Shown: one piece after another, positions 33,551-43,387 of the stretch
How the letters are laid out: each line of letters begins with the position of its first letter
How positions within the stretch are numbered: position 1 is the stretch's first letter
NCBI RefSeq assembly: GCF_027487935.1
Contig: NZ_JAIYCP010000033.1
Span: 111,872 to 175,871 of the forward strand
Direction: 5' to 3'
Origin: Brevundimonas sp.
Lineage (GTDB): Bacteria; Pseudomonadota; Alphaproteobacteria; Caulobacterales; Caulobacteraceae
Length of the DNA stretch: 64,000 bases
Translations under genes and position numbers: made by a program
Notes under the pieces: model-generated
The model's input: the letters and a program-made list of their open reading frames with translations, nothing else
Told to the model about the DNA's origin: nothing
Databases searched by the model: none

Positions 33551-34957
33551 ATGACCAAAGCGACGCTCAAGCCCCTGAACCAGCAGTCCATTGTCATCAC
33601 CGGTGCCACCTCCGGCATCGGGCTGGCGACAGCGCGCCGCGCCGCGCGGGCCGGGGCCTGTGTTTTCCTGATCGCGCGCAGCGAAGCCGATCTGAAGGCC
33701 CTGACCGAGGAACTCCAGGCCACCGGTGCGCGGGCCGCCTGGGCCGTGGCCGATGTGGCCGACCATGCCGCCCTGTCCGAAGCGGCCGGGAAGTGCGTGC
33801 GCCTGTTCGGCGGCTTCGACACCTGGGTCAACAACGCCGGCGTCTCGATCTACGGCACCATCAGCGTGACCAGCCTGGAAGACCAGCGACGGCTGTTCGA
33901 GACCAACTACTGGGGCGTGGTCAACGGCTCGCTGGTGGCGGCAGAGCATCTGCGCAAACGCTACAACGGCGGGGCCATCGTCAATGTCGGATCGATCCTG
34001 TCGGACGCGCCCCTGCCCATCCAGGGCGTCTATTCGGCCTCCAAACATGCGGTGAAGGGATTCACCAACGCCCTGCGCATGGAGATGATGCGCGAACAGG
34101 CCCCGATCACGGTCAGCCTCGTCAAGCCGGCCGCGGTCGACAGCGCCTTCAGCAAGCACGCGCGCAACCTGACCGGCTATGCGACCCAGAACCCCCAACC
34201 GGTCTATGCGACCCATGTGGTGGCCGACACCATCCTGTACTGCGCCAGCCACCCGATCCGCGAGATCACCGTCGGCGGTGGCGGCCGGCTGATCGCCAGC
34301 TTCTATTCGGTCCTGCCCGGTCTGGCGGAACCACTCTTCGCCCGGTTCGCTCCGTCACTGATGCGGGACAGGCGCTCGGCCTGGGAACCGGACGAAGACG
34401 GGCTCTACGACCCGGGCGAAGACGGCCGCGCGGAAGAGGTTCACTATCCTATGGTCCGCCAGTTCTCCGCCCTCGCCGAAATCCGCAAACATCCCGGCAT
34501 CTCCAGCGGCGTCGTCGCCGTCCTGGCCGGGATCGGCATCGCCGCCCTGCTGCTCAACCAGCGCAGCAGACCGACCCGCTCCGAGCGCCTGCGCGGCCGC
34601 ATCTCCCACCGCGGCTGGATCGACACCGGGGCCCTGCATGACCGCTTTGGCGGCATGGCCCAGGCCCTTCGCCGGAGCCTGTCCGAGGCCGGCGAACGCG
34701 CGGCGGATCTCGGCGGCGACGCCCGCCATCGTGGCGAACAGGTCCTCCGCGGCGCACGACATTCCTCGCGCAAGGCCCTGAAGAAGCACGGCAAGACGGC
34801 GCAGCGTTACGCCCATGACGCCGGTACCTACGCCCGGGGCCATGCGAAGGAAGGCGGTGCCCTGCTGGCCCTGGCCACCATCGCCGCCGCCATCGGGGCC
34901 GCCGCCCTCGACGTCCGCCGCCCCGACAGCCGCATTCGCAAACTCGGCAAGTTCTAG
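33551..34957 (+). CDS. SDR family oxidoreductase with long C-terminal extension
   Basis: Encodes 468 residues. The Rossmann SDR core (about 10-260) has TGATSGIG, NNAGVSIYG and active-site YSASK, all intact; NADP(H) preference is likely from the Arg after the second strand (IARSE). The C-terminal third holds a TM-like segment GISSGVVAVLAGIGIAALLL, a basic amphipathic region and a second hydrophobic helix GALLALATIAAAIGAAALDV, so the enzyme may be membrane associated. The substrate is unknown. The divergent neighbour is hslO. Confidence 0.8.
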   Translation: MTKATLKPLNQQSIVITGATSGIGLATARRAARAGACVFLIARSEADLKALTEELQATGARAAWAVADVADHAALSEAAGKCVRLFGGFDTWVNNAGVSIYGTISVTSLEDQRRLFETNYWGVVNGSLVAAEHLRKRYNGGAIVNVGSILSDAPLPIQGVYSASKHAVKGFTNALRMEMMREQAPITVSLVKPAAVDSAFSKHARNLTGYATQNPQPVYATHVVADTILYCASHPIREITVGGGGRLIASFYSVLPGLAEPLFARFAPSLMRDRRSAWEPDEDGLYDPGEDGRAEEVHYPMVRQFSALAEIRKHPGISSGVVAVLAGIGIAALLLNQRSRPTRSERLRGRISHRGWIDTGALHDRFGGMAQALRRSLSEAGERAADLGGDARHRGEQVLRGARHSSRKALKKHGKTAQRYAHDAGTYARGHAKEGGALLALATIAAAIGAAALDVRRPDSRIRKLGKF

Positions 34958-35375
34958 GGCTGACTTCAGTCGATGACGGTCCGAGCTTTTGTCATCCCCG
35001 ACGGAGCGAAGCGAAGATCGGGGACGGTTCAAACACCCATTCTCTGACCTCCCGGACAGCCCGCTTGGGCTGAGCCGGGAGCAAGCCTGCCACTGCACGG
35101 GAAGCACCGGATTGTTCCGCGCGCATTGATGCGGTGCCAACGGCCGCAGCAACCTCCGCCCGTCTCCCGGCTCAGCCCAAGGGGGCTGTCCGGGAGGGGC
35201 CACAGGAGTGACCTAAGCGGTCCCCGATCTTCGCTTCGCTACGTCGGGGATGACAAGGGGCCAATGCCACCCCACACCGAGATCATTCCGGATCCAGTTA
35301 GACGCTCTGGACTCTGTTTTCCGTCAGCCGTCGCCAGCTATTGCTGCAAGTGCGAAGGTCGGCCAAGGTCCCTGC
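34958..35375. other. 418-bp gene-free region upstream of the serine biosynthesis fusion gene
   Basis: No gene is supported; ORF 35126..35383 and the upstream part of 35250..37268 are translations of repeat sequence. The region holds a 264-bp nested palindromic element (34991-35254) and about 120 bp of leader before ATG 35376, whose composition is less GC-rich and probably contains the promoter. Confidence 0.6.
34991..35254. repeat. Nested palindromic element with two pairs of ~35-bp arms
   Basis: Outer arms: GTCATCCCCGACGGAGCG (34991-35025) pairs with CGTCGGGGATGAC ending at 35254 (35220-35254). Inner arms: CCTCCCGGACAGCCC (35048-35081) pairs with GGGCTGTCCGGGAGG (35164-35197). Both pairs are nearly perfect over about 34 bases. 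Confidence 0.8.
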
Positions 35376-37268
35376 ATGGCTGAGCCGACCACCTATGTCT
35401 TCGATTTCGATTCCACCCTCGTGCGCATCGAGACGCTGGAGGCCCTGGCCGACATCGCCCTGGCCGGGGTCCCCGACGCCGCCGCGATCCGCGCCGAGGT
35501 CGCAGCCCTGACCGATCAGGCCATGACCGGCGAGCTGCCGTTCGGCGAGGCCCTGAAACGACGCCTCGCCCTCCTGCCCCTGACCCGGGACCATGTCGCC
35601 GAACTGGCCGCCCGCATCCTCGATGAGGGCACACCCTCGGTGCGCCGCAATCTGCGCTTCTTCCGCGAGCATGCGGGCCGGATCGTCATCCTGTCGGGCG
35701 GTTTCCGCGAGATCATCGCCCCCCTCGCCGCCCATCTCCACGTCCCGGCGGAACAGGTGCTCTGCAATGACCTGCTCCATGACGCCGAAGGCCGGGTCAC
35801 GGGCGTCGATCAGGCCAATCCCCTGTCACAGGCCGGCGGCAAGCCCCTCGTCCTCCGTGGGCTGGGCCTGACCGGCCCCGTGGTCATGATCGGCGACGGC
35901 TGGACCGATGCCGAGGTCAAGCTGGCCGGGGCCGCCGATCGCTTCCACGCCTTCACCGAGGTCGTGCGCCGTGAGCGGGTCGTCGCCGCCGCCGACGCCG
36001 AGGCCCCGTCGATGGACGAGTTCCTGCATGCCGAGGGCCTCGCCGGCCGTTGGTCCTACCCCCGCGCCCGCATCCGCATCCTGCTGCTCGAGAACATCCA
36101 TCCCGCCGCCGTCGAGCGGCTTGAAGAAGCGGGCTATTCGGTCGAATCGCACAAGGGGGCGCTGGACGAGGACGCCCTGGTTGAGGCGGTTCGCGGCGTC
36201 CATGTGCTGGGCGTCCGCTCCAAGACCCAGGTCAGCGCCCGCGTGCTGGAGGCCGCCGATCGTCTGATGGCCGTGGCCGCCTTCTGCATCGGCACCAACC
36301 AGATTGACCTCGAGGCCGCGGCCGGCCGGGGCGTGGCTGTGTTCAATGCCCCCTATTCCAACACCCGATCCGTGGTCGAACTGGCCGTCGGCCTGACCAT
36401 CGCCCTGCTGCGTGACCTGGCCGACAAGTCCGCCGCCATGCACCGCGGCCAGTGGAACAAGTCCGCGACCGGCTCGCGCGAGCTGCGCGGCAAGACCCTC
36501 GGCATCATCGGCTATGGCGCCATCGGCTCCCAGCTGTCCGTTCTGGCCGAAGGCCTCGGCATGCGGGTCATCTTCCACGACCTGACCGAACGCCTGGCCC
36601 TCGGCAACGCCCGTCGCATGGCCTCGCTCGACGCCGTTCTGGCCGAAAGCGACGTGGTCAGCCTTCATGTCGACGGCCGCACCGAAAACACCGCCCTGAT
36701 CGGCGCGACCCAGCTGTCGCGCATGAAGCAGGGCGCCCTGCTGCTGAACCTGTCACGCGGTCATGTGGTCGATGTCGGGGCCCTGGCCCAGGCCCTCGGC
36801 TCCGGCCGAATCGGCGGCGCGGCGGTGGATGTCTTCCCCGAGGAGCCCGCCACCAACGCCGACCCGTTCGACAGCCCCCTGCGCGGCCTGCCCAATGTGA
36901 TCCTGACGCCCCATATCGGCGGCTCGACCGAAGAGGCCCAGGAGGCCATCGGCGAATTCGCCGCCGAACGGCTGCTGGCCTATCTGAACCGGGGCGACAC
37001 CACCTTCTGCGTCAACCTGCCGAATGTGCAGCTGGCCGAGGTCGACGGGGCCCACCGCATCCTGCACATCCACCGCAACCAGCCGGGCGTGCTGGCCGAG
37101 TTGAACCGGGCGCTCGCGACCGCCGGGCTGAACATACTGGGCCAGCATCTGAAGACCGACGAACGCACCGGATATGTGATCACAGACGTCGATCGCGACT
37201 ATGATCCGGAGGCCTTGCACGGCCTTCGCACTGTGGCCGGAACGCTGCGGTTCCGCACCTTGCATTAA
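35376..37268 (+). CDS. serA: Fusion: phosphoserine phosphatase (SerB) - D-3-phosphoglycerate dehydrogenase (SerA)
   Basis: Encodes 630 residues from ATG 35376. Residues 1-225 are a HAD phosphatase: DFDSTLV (nucleophile D10, acid D12), SGGF in ILSGGFREI, and MIGDGWTDAEV for the metal Asp residues. From about residue 228 there is an E. coli-type SerA: RARIRILLLENIHPAAVERL, NAD motif GYGAIG (G379), RG of LSRGHVVD, acid FPEEP, catalytic HIGGSTEEAQ, and a C-terminal ACT domain (HRNQPGVLAELNRALA). The fused steps are the first and third of serine synthesis; SerC acts between them. All motifs look intact, so both activities are likely. The ACT domain suggests serine feedback. Confidence 0.92.
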   Translation: MAEPTTYVFDFDSTLVRIETLEALADIALAGVPDAAAIRAEVAALTDQAMTGELPFGEALKRRLALLPLTRDHVAELAARILDEGTPSVRRNLRFFREHAGRIVILSGGFREIIAPLAAHLHVPAEQVLCNDLLHDAEGRVTGVDQANPLSQAGGKPLVLRGLGLTGPVVMIGDGWTDAEVKLAGAADRFHAFTEVVRRERVVAAADAEAPSMDEFLHAEGLAGRWSYPRARIRILLLENIHPAAVERLEEAGYSVESHKGALDEDALVEAVRGVHVLGVRSKTQVSARVLEAADRLMAVAAFCIGTNQIDLEAAAGRGVAVFNAPYSNTRSVVELAVGLTIALLRDLADKSAAMHRGQWNKSATGSRELRGKTLGIIGYGAIGSQLSVLAEGLGMRVIFHDLTERLALGNARRMASLDAVLAESDVVSLHVDGRTENTALIGATQLSRMKQGALLLNLSRGHVVDVGALAQALGSGRIGGAAVDVFPEEPATNADPFDSPLRGLPNVILTPHIGGSTEEAQEAIGEFAAERLLAYLNRGDTTFCVNLPNVQLAEVDGAHRILHIHRNQPGVLAELNRALATAGLNILGQHLKTDERTGYVITDVDRDYDPEALHGLRTVAGTLRFRTLH

Positions 37269-37357
37269 AACCTTACCCAGCGGCATCTTGCGCGCGTGCG
37301 AAACGGGCGCACAATGTGAATAACGGTCGCATGATGACGGCCGAAGGAGGATCATCG

Positions 37358-39169
37358 ATGTCTCGTTTTCTGCGCCATGCTGCGCTTGCTGCCCTGACGG
37401 TCGCCGCAGCCGGCACCATCGCTTCTGCCGCCAGCGCCCAGAGCTACAGCCGCCTGGTCGTTTTCGGCGACAGCCTGAGTGACAACGGCAACCTGTTTGC
37501 CGCAACCGGCGGTGCCTCCCCCGGCGCGCCCAATTTCCAGGGCCGGTTCTCGAACGGTGCCGTGTTCACCGAGCGGCTGGGCTTTACCGCAGGCCGATAT
37601 GCCGCCGGCGCTTCCGTCACCGGCAGCATCAACTACGCCTTCGGCGGCGCGCGCACCGACACCCAGGCCTTGCCGCTCGGCATGCGCAACCAGCTCCTGG
37701 CCTATACGGGCGCGGGCGGCACCTTCCGCTCGACCGATCTGGTCAGCATTCTCGGCGGTGCGAACAACATCTTCCAGGGCCTGCCGGCCGCCGGTGCCTC
37801 GTCGAACCCGACCGGTGCCATCACGCCCGTCGTCACAGCGGCCGTCGCTGACATGGCCTTCCTGGTCAACAGCATTGCGGCCGCCGGTGCCGGTACGATC
37901 CTGGTCGGCAACATTCCGAGCCTCGGAAACGCGCCGGCGTTCCGTGGCACCGCCGCTGCTCCGCTGGCCGAGTTTGCCGGTACCTCGTTCAACAGCGGCC
38001 TGCTCAACGCAATGATGACGACGGCGGCTGCCCGCCCGGGCACCAACATCATCCTGTTCGATATCTTCAAGATCGGCACGACCCTGACCGCAAATCCGGG
38101 AGCCTTCGGCCTGACCAATGTCACCGATGCCTGCTTCAACGGGGTCACGGTCTGCGCAACGCCCAACACCTATCTGTTCTGGGATAGCGTCCACCCGACC
38201 GCCGCCGGCCACCAGCTGATCGCCCAGCTGGCCAATGACTATCTCTACTATGGCGACATCGGTGCCCAATCGACCGTTCAGGCGGAAACCTCCTTCCGCC
38301 AGCGTGAGGACCTGCTCGACCTCGCCAGCGAAGGCATGTCCGGACGCGCCGCATGGCAGGCCGGAACCAACCTGACCTTCGGCGCCATCGCCGGCAGCGT
38401 CGAGACCGATGCCCGTGGCTCCGTGGCCGCTTCTGACACCACCGGCTACGGCTTCCGGGTCGGGGTGGACCATGTCATGTCACCGAGCGCGCGCTTCGGC
38501 TTCGCCGGGACCCTCCACACCGCCGATGTCGAGGCGGGAGCCATGATGTTCGACGTCAAGACCTATGCCTTCGACCTCTACGGCGGCTGGCGCTCGGGCG
38601 AGACCTTCATCAACGCCACGGTGGGCGGCTCAATCGATCACTATGACGACATCACCCGCCTCACCTCGCTGGCACCGGTCGTCCATACCGGCGAGACCAC
38701 GGGTGGCAGCCTCGGTGCCCGCGTTCAGGGCGGCGTGTGGATGAACATGGGCGGTATCGCCCTGTCGCCGCGGGTTGCGCTCAACTGGGGTTCGACCGAC
38801 GTCAACGGCTATATCGAACAGGGTCCGGCGGCCCAGTACAGCTACCAGGACCGTACGGTCCAGGCCGCCAGCGGCGAGATCTCGCTGCGAGCCGAAGGTG
38901 GCGACGAGGGCATGAGCTTCTTCGTCGAGGGGGGTTATCGCGACAGCTTCGCTGACAACAGTGACGCCGTGCGCACGGGGATCGCCGCCAACCCGGCCCA
39001 GATCCTCGCCCGCGAGATCGACGACCCGTTCGGCGGTTCGATGATCGCCTCGGCCGGTATCGAAGCCGATGTGGGACCGATGAAAATGACCGTGGGCTAC
39101 CGGGGTCGCTTCGGCGACAGCGCCGACAGCCATGTGGGTGCGGTGACCTTCCGCATGCCGCTGCCGTAG
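37358..39169 (+). CDS. GDSL esterase with C-terminal autotransporter domain
   Basis: Encodes 603 residues from ATG 37358, preceded by AAGGAGG; the ORF track starts 14 residues earlier. A signal peptide (to about 28, ASAQS) precedes an SGNH hydrolase: GDSLSDNGN (Ser39), Asn block LGGANNIFQG and catalytic Asp-His DSVHPTAAGH. From about residue 340 an autotransporter beta barrel is seen (VSFFVEGGYRDSF-like strands, alternating aromatic pattern), ending VTFRMPLP. It resembles Pseudomonas EstA, an outer-membrane esterase displayed on the cell surface. A terminator follows. Confidence 0.85.
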   Translation: MSRFLRHAALAALTVAAAGTIASAASAQSYSRLVVFGDSLSDNGNLFAATGGASPGAPNFQGRFSNGAVFTERLGFTAGRYAAGASVTGSINYAFGGARTDTQALPLGMRNQLLAYTGAGGTFRSTDLVSILGGANNIFQGLPAAGASSNPTGAITPVVTAAVADMAFLVNSIAAAGAGTILVGNIPSLGNAPAFRGTAAAPLAEFAGTSFNSGLLNAMMTTAAARPGTNIILFDIFKIGTTLTANPGAFGLTNVTDACFNGVTVCATPNTYLFWDSVHPTAAGHQLIAQLANDYLYYGDIGAQSTVQAETSFRQREDLLDLASEGMSGRAAWQAGTNLTFGAIAGSVETDARGSVAASDTTGYGFRVGVDHVMSPSARFGFAGTLHTADVEAGAMMFDVKTYAFDLYGGWRSGETFINATVGGSIDHYDDITRLTSLAPVVHTGETTGGSLGARVQGGVWMNMGGIALSPRVALNWGSTDVNGYIEQGPAAQYSYQDRTVQAASGEISLRAEGGDEGMSFFVEGGYRDSFADNSDAVRTGIAANPAQILAREIDDPFGGSMIASAGIEADVGPMKMTVGYRGRFGDSADSHVGAVTFRMPLP

Positions 39170-39190
39170 GGCTTACAGACCGTCAGAACA

Positions 39191-39226
39191 GGGCGCGCGG
39201 CCTTCCGGTTGCGCGCCCTTTTTTGT
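39191..39226 (+). terminator. Rho-independent terminator of the autotransporter esterase
   Basis: GGGCGCGC-ggccttccggtt-GCGCGCCC followed by TTTTTTGTT, about 20 bases past the stop. Confidence 0.9.
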
Positions 39227-39256
39227 TGCCCGGGTGCGACGTACTGCCGCCCCGCC

Positions 39257-39400
39257 TGCCCGGGTGACGATATCGGACTCGTCGGCTCAACCGGCCGTTC
39301 GACAGGCCCGCATCTGCATTTCGAAGTGCGGCGCGGCGACCGTCAGGTCAACCCGGTCAAGGTCATGGGCCGCACCTTCGAAGTCGTGATCGCTACCTGA
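39257..39400 (+). pseudogene. Remnant of an M23 (lysostaphin-like) peptidase
   Basis: The frame reads PGDDIGLVGSTGRSTGPHLHF then EVRRGDRQVNPVKVMG to a stop at 39398-39400. This is the C-terminal end of an M23 zinc endopeptidase, with the HLHFEV metal site. The N-terminal part, with the first His and Asp ligands, is missing: upstream sequence is the preceding terminator. It cannot encode an active enzyme. It is probably the end of a gene deleted when this region was rearranged. Confidence 0.7.
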
Positions 39401-39470
39401 CGAAAGCCCGGTCCCTGACCACGGTTTCTTCACCCCTTTGGTGCCAGGATGGGTCGCGAAGGGGGGCGTT

Positions 39471-41753
39471 TTGGACCACATCCTGTATTCCATCACGACC
39501 GAACATGATTACCGCTGGCTTCTGGCCGCCGGCTTAATCTGCGTCCTGGGGCTGACGACCGCGATCGATCTGCTGGTCACAGCCAGCCAACTGCCCGCCG
39601 CCCGACGGCAAAAGCGCATTGCCCTCGCCGCCCTGATCTCGGGACTCGCCGTCTTCACGGCCCATTTTGTCGCCTTGAACGGCTACCAGCCGGGCCAGGA
39701 AATCCGCTACGCCGTCTGGCCGACGGTCGGTTCGCTGGTCCTGGCCCTCGGCGGCTTCAGCCTGGCGGCCGTGGTTGTCATGCTCCGCCCGACCCGGGCC
39801 CGCCGCGCCGGCGCAGCCCTTGTCGCCTTTTCCGGCGTCGCCGGAATGCATTTCCTCGGTATCTCAGGCCTTGGCCTGGCAGGGACCATCAGCTGGGAGC
39901 CGGGCCTGGCGCTCCTGTCAGTTTTCGGCGCATTGATCATCGCCTTTATCGGCGGCGGCGTGGTGTTTGGCCCGGGTCTTTCGCGCAGGGTGGCCACGGC
40001 GGTCTGCGGATCGATCGCGATGGCCTTTCTGCACCTGACGGCCCTGAGCGCGATGGTGATCACACCACGGACCCTCGCTGACGCCGGCCCGACCGTCTCC
40101 AGCGGGGTCATGACAAGCGTCATTGTGGCCATGGTTCTGGCCATTGTCGGGGTCGCCGCCATGATCGGCTGGACGACCTGGGTCACGCATTCAGCGGCCC
40201 TGAAGCGTTTGCGCGAGGCGCTGGACGCCATGCCGGACGGCATGGCCTTCTATGATGAGGAAGATCGGCTGGTTCTCTGGAACCAGCGCTATGCCGAGGC
40301 CAACCCGGAACTGACGTCGAAGCTGAAGGCCGGCATGACGTTCCGCGAAATCATCCAGATCGGTCTCGACGAGGATCTCTACAGCGACGCACGGGGACGT
40401 CAGGCGGAATGGATCCAGGAGCGGCTCGAATCGCGCCGGGCCCTGACGACAACCATCGAACAGCGGACCACGGACGACCGTTGGCTCAGGATTTCTGACC
40501 GTCGTACGTCAGCCGGCGGCATCGTCACCGTCTGCACCGATATCACCGATCTCAAGAACGACGCCCGGGCCCTGTCCGAGGCACGCGATATCGCCCAGTC
40601 GGCAAACAGTGCGAAGAGCCAGTTCCTCGCCAATATGAGCCACGAGATCCGCACGCCCCTCAACGGCGTCATCGGTCTGGCCCAGGTCCTGGCCAAAACC
40701 CCCCTCTCGACCCAACAGGCTGAGATGCTGGAACTGATCCAGTCCTCCGGCAGAACGCTCCAGGCGCTGCTCAGCGACATTCTCGACCTCGCCCGGGTCG
40801 AATCGGGACGTCTGGAGCTGGCGAACGAGCCCTTTCATCTCGGCCGGGCCGTCCGTGAGGCGGCCCAGCTTCATGAGAGCTCAGCAGAGGCCAAGGGCCT
40901 GCAATTCTTCGTCGAGATCGACGAGCAAACGGACCGGTGGATCCTCGGCGACATCGTCCGGGTCAAACAGATCCTCACCAACCTTGTGTCCAATGCGGTC
41001 AAATTCACCCAGACCGGATTCGTCAGCCTGACCGTCGCGCCCGGGCCGGACCGGGACGGGACACCGACACTTCGCTTCTCGATCGAGGACACCGGCATCG
41101 GCTTCGACAGCAAGACGCGCGAGCGTCTGTTCAGCCGCTTCGAACAGGCCGACGGAGCCATCACACGCCGCTTCGGGGGCTCCGGCCTGGGGCTCGCCAT
41201 CTCCCGCCAGCTGGCCGAGATGATGGGCGGCGACCTGGACTGCGAAAGCGAACCCGGCGGTGGCTCGGCCTTCATTCTCACCATCCCCTTCAGTCCGGCA
41301 GAAGCGCCGGTCGCAGCGCCCGGCCAGGTCCTCGAACCGGCCAGTGACGAGCCCCCCATCGTCCGCGTCCTGCTGGCCGATGATCATCCCATCAATCGCA
41401 AGTTGGTGGAGATGATCCTGTCCGGGGCGAACACGGAACTGACCTCGGTCGAGAATGGTGCCGAGGCGGTCCGGGCCTGCCACGACCGTGACTTCGACAT
41501 CATCCTGATGGACATGCAGATGCCGGTCATGGACGGCCTCAGCGCGACCCGGGAGATCCGCCTGCACGAGGCGGCCATGGGTCTGGGCCGGACGCCCATC
41601 GTCATGCTCACGGCCAACGCCCTCGCCGACCATATCGCCTCGGCCGAAGCCGCCGGTGCCGATCACCATCTGGCCAAGCCTTTCGACGCCGCCGAACTGC
41701 TCGAGCTCATCACCACCCTGCCGCGCCCCGGCGCGGCTTCCGAGGCCGCCTAG
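39471..41753 (+). CDS. Hybrid sensor histidine kinase with MHYT-like membrane sensor
   Basis: Encodes 760 residues from TTG 39471, chosen because AAGGGGGG is just upstream; TTG 39438 or GTG 39441 are alternatives. Seven TM helices (about 1-245) carry degenerate MHYT-like motifs: TAHFVAL, GMHFLGI and AFLHLTAL, keeping the His of each. Next are a PAS domain, HisKA ([16 protein letters not shown]), HATPase ([23 protein letters not shown]) and a C-terminal receiver ([19 protein letters not shown]). MHYT domains are thought to bind copper for sensing O2, CO or NO. No partner regulator adjoins. Confidence 0.88.
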   Translation: MDHILYSITTEHDYRWLLAAGLICVLGLTTAIDLLVTASQLPAARRQKRIALAALISGLAVFTAHFVALNGYQPGQEIRYAVWPTVGSLVLALGGFSLAAVVVMLRPTRARRAGAALVAFSGVAGMHFLGISGLGLAGTISWEPGLALLSVFGALIIAFIGGGVVFGPGLSRRVATAVCGSIAMAFLHLTALSAMVITPRTLADAGPTVSSGVMTSVIVAMVLAIVGVAAMIGWTTWVTHSAALKRLREALDAMPDGMAFYDEEDRLVLWNQRYAEANPELTSKLKAGMTFREIIQIGLDEDLYSDARGRQAEWIQERLESRRALTTTIEQRTTDDRWLRISDRRTSAGGIVTVCTDITDLKNDARALSEARDIAQSANSAKSQFLANMSHEIRTPLNGVIGLAQVLAKTPLSTQQAEMLELIQSSGRTLQALLSDILDLARVESGRLELANEPFHLGRAVREAAQLHESSAEAKGLQFFVEIDEQTDRWILGDIVRVKQILTNLVSNAVKFTQTGFVSLTVAPGPDRDGTPTLRFSIEDTGIGFDSKTRERLFSRFEQADGAITRRFGGSGLGLAISRQLAEMMGGDLDCESEPGGGSAFILTIPFSPAEAPVAAPGQVLEPASDEPPIVRVLLADDHPINRKLVEMILSGANTELTSVENGAEAVRACHDRDFDIILMDMQMPVMDGLSATREIRLHEAAMGLGRTPIVMLTANALADHIASAEAAGADHHLAKPFDAAELLELITTLPRPGAASEAA

Positions 41754-41825
41754 AGCCCGATCCTGAAGCGAAGTCCGGACCTTGCCGGACGACGCGCCAG
41801 ACCGCCTTCACGCCCGAACAACACC

Positions 41826-42035
41826 CTATTCGTAGCCGTGCGCGGCCTCGTTGATGACCTGCGACGGCATCCGCGAAAAGTCGACGCTGACCGGCTGGGC
41901 GGCCTTGGCCCGGAAGGTCTTGATCACGTGTTCAAGGCGGCGGCGCACCTCGCGCTCGGCCTCGGTGCCCGTGTCCAGATTGAGCGGGGCAAGGCAGAAA
42001 TCGATGATGGCCGTGGGGTTGTTCAGGGGCTGCAT
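41826..42035 (-). CDS. Small conserved-looking protein downstream of aceA
   Basis: Encodes 69 residues, MQPLNNPTAIIDFCLAPLNL then EREVRRRLEHVIKTFRAKAA. It starts 11 bases after the aceA stop, with AGGAGAGAG upstream, so it is very probably cotranscribed. I do not recognise a family and no domain is visible. The coupled position suggests a role with isocitrate lyase or the glyoxylate shunt, which is inference only. Confidence 0.65.
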   Translation of the reverse strand: MQPLNNPTAIIDFCLAPLNLDTGTEAEREVRRRLEHVIKTFRAKAAQPVSVDFSRMPSQVINEAAHGYE

Positions 42036-42046
42036 GGTCTCTCTCC

Positions 42047-43327
42047 TTACTCGGCTGCCACGAACTGGGCGGTCTCGGTGGAATCCTTCAGGGCCGTGGT
42101 CGAGGACTGGCCGTTCGAGATGACGGTGGCGACCTGGTCGAAATAGCCGGTGCCGACCTCGCGCTGGTGGCGGGTGGCCGTATAGCCGGCGGCCTCATTG
42201 GCGAACTCGCGCTGTTGCAGCTCGGAATAGGCCGCCATGCCGCGGTCGCGGTAGCCGCTGGCCAGTTCGAACATGCCGTTGTTCAGGCTGTGGAAGCCGG
42301 CCAGGGTCACAAACTGGAATTTGTAGCCCATGGCCCCCAGCTCACGCTGGAATTTGGCGATGGTCTCGTCGTCCAGCCTGGCCTTCCAGTTGAACGACGG
42401 CGAGCAGTTATAGGCCAGCAGCTTGCCGGGATGCTCCCTGTGCACCGCCTCGGCGAAGCGGCGGGCGTCGTCCAAATCGGGGTGGGAGGTCTCCCACCAC
42501 AGCACATCAGCGTATCTGGCATAGGCCAGGCCGCGGGCGATGCAGTGATCCAGCCCCGTTCCGGCCTTGAGGCGGAAGAAGCCTTCGGGCGTGCGGTTGT
42601 CCGGGTCGATGAAGGGCCGGTCGCGCTCGTCAACGTCCGAGGTGATCAGCTGGGCGCTCTCGGCGTCCGTCCGGGCCACGATCAGGGTCGGGGCCCCCAT
42701 GACGTCTGCGGCCAGACGCGCGGCGATCAGATTACGCTCATGCGCCTGGGTGGGGATCAGCACCTTGCCGCCCAGGTGTCCGCATTTCTTCTCCGAGGCC
42801 AGCTGGTCCTCGAAATGCACGCCCGCAGCCCCCGCCTCAATGAAGGCCTTCATGATCTCGAAGCTGTTCAGCGGCCCGCCGAAGCCGGCCTCTGCATCGG
42901 CCACGATCGGGGCGAACCAGTCACGCTTGGTCCCGCCCTCGGCGTGTTCGATCTGGTCGGCGCGTTGCAGGGTGCGGTTGATGCGACGGCACAGCTCCGG
43001 CGCGGCATTGGCCGGATACAGCGACTGGTCGGGATACATGGCCCCGGCGGTATTGGCGTCGGCGGCGACCTGCCAGCCGGACAGATAGATGGCCTTCAGC
43101 CCCGCCCGGACCATCTGCATGGCCTGGTTGCCCGTGACGGCCCCGAGCGCATTGATGTAGGGCTCCTGGTGCAGCAACTCCCACAGCCTGTTGGCCCCCC
43201 GTTCGGCAAGGGTATGGGTGATCGGCACCGAACCGCGCAGGCGACGTACGTCCTCCGGCGTATAAGGCCGCTCGATGCCGTCGAAACGGCCGACGGGTGA
43301 CGGAACAAGGTGGGCGAAGCTGGTCAT
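42047..43327 (-). CDS. aceA: Isocitrate lyase
   Basis: Encodes 426 residues. Isocitrate lyase splits isocitrate into succinate and glyoxylate, allowing growth on acetate or fatty acids. The signature KKCGHLGGK holds the catalytic Cys; other conserved parts are [20 protein letters not shown] and [19 protein letters not shown], and NCSPSFNW. Length matches the bacterial form. Malate synthase is not in the window. The gene is divergent from the regulator at 43482; the shared region carries three TGAC/GTCA inverted repeats. Confidence 0.97.
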   Translation of the reverse strand: MTSFAHLVPSPVGRFDGIERPYTPEDVRRLRGSVPITHTLAERGANRLWELLHQEPYINALGAVTGNQAMQMVRAGLKAIYLSGWQVAADANTAGAMYPDQSLYPANAAPELCRRINRTLQRADQIEHAEGGTKRDWFAPIVADAEAGFGGPLNSFEIMKAFIEAGAAGVHFEDQLASEKKCGHLGGKVLIPTQAHERNLIAARLAADVMGAPTLIVARTDAESAQLITSDVDERDRPFIDPDNRTPEGFFRLKAGTGLDHCIARGLAYARYADVLWWETSHPDLDDARRFAEAVHREHPGKLLAYNCSPSFNWKARLDDETIAKFQRELGAMGYKFQFVTLAGFHSLNNGMFELASGYRDRGMAAYSELQQREFANEAAGYTATRHQREVGTGYFDQVATVISNGQSSTTALKDSTETAQFVAAE

Positions 43328-43387
43328 GTCGGTCTCGTCTCGGAGCGTGCGGCCATCGCCGCGGGTCTCGAGAAGCAGACCATGCCG

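Noticed and set aside
35250-35375. N-terminal 42-residue extension of the SerB-SerA ORF
   Set aside because: The extension overlaps the end of the palindromic repeat and has no similarity to SerB; the HAD motif starts nine residues after ATG 35376, which fits the family.
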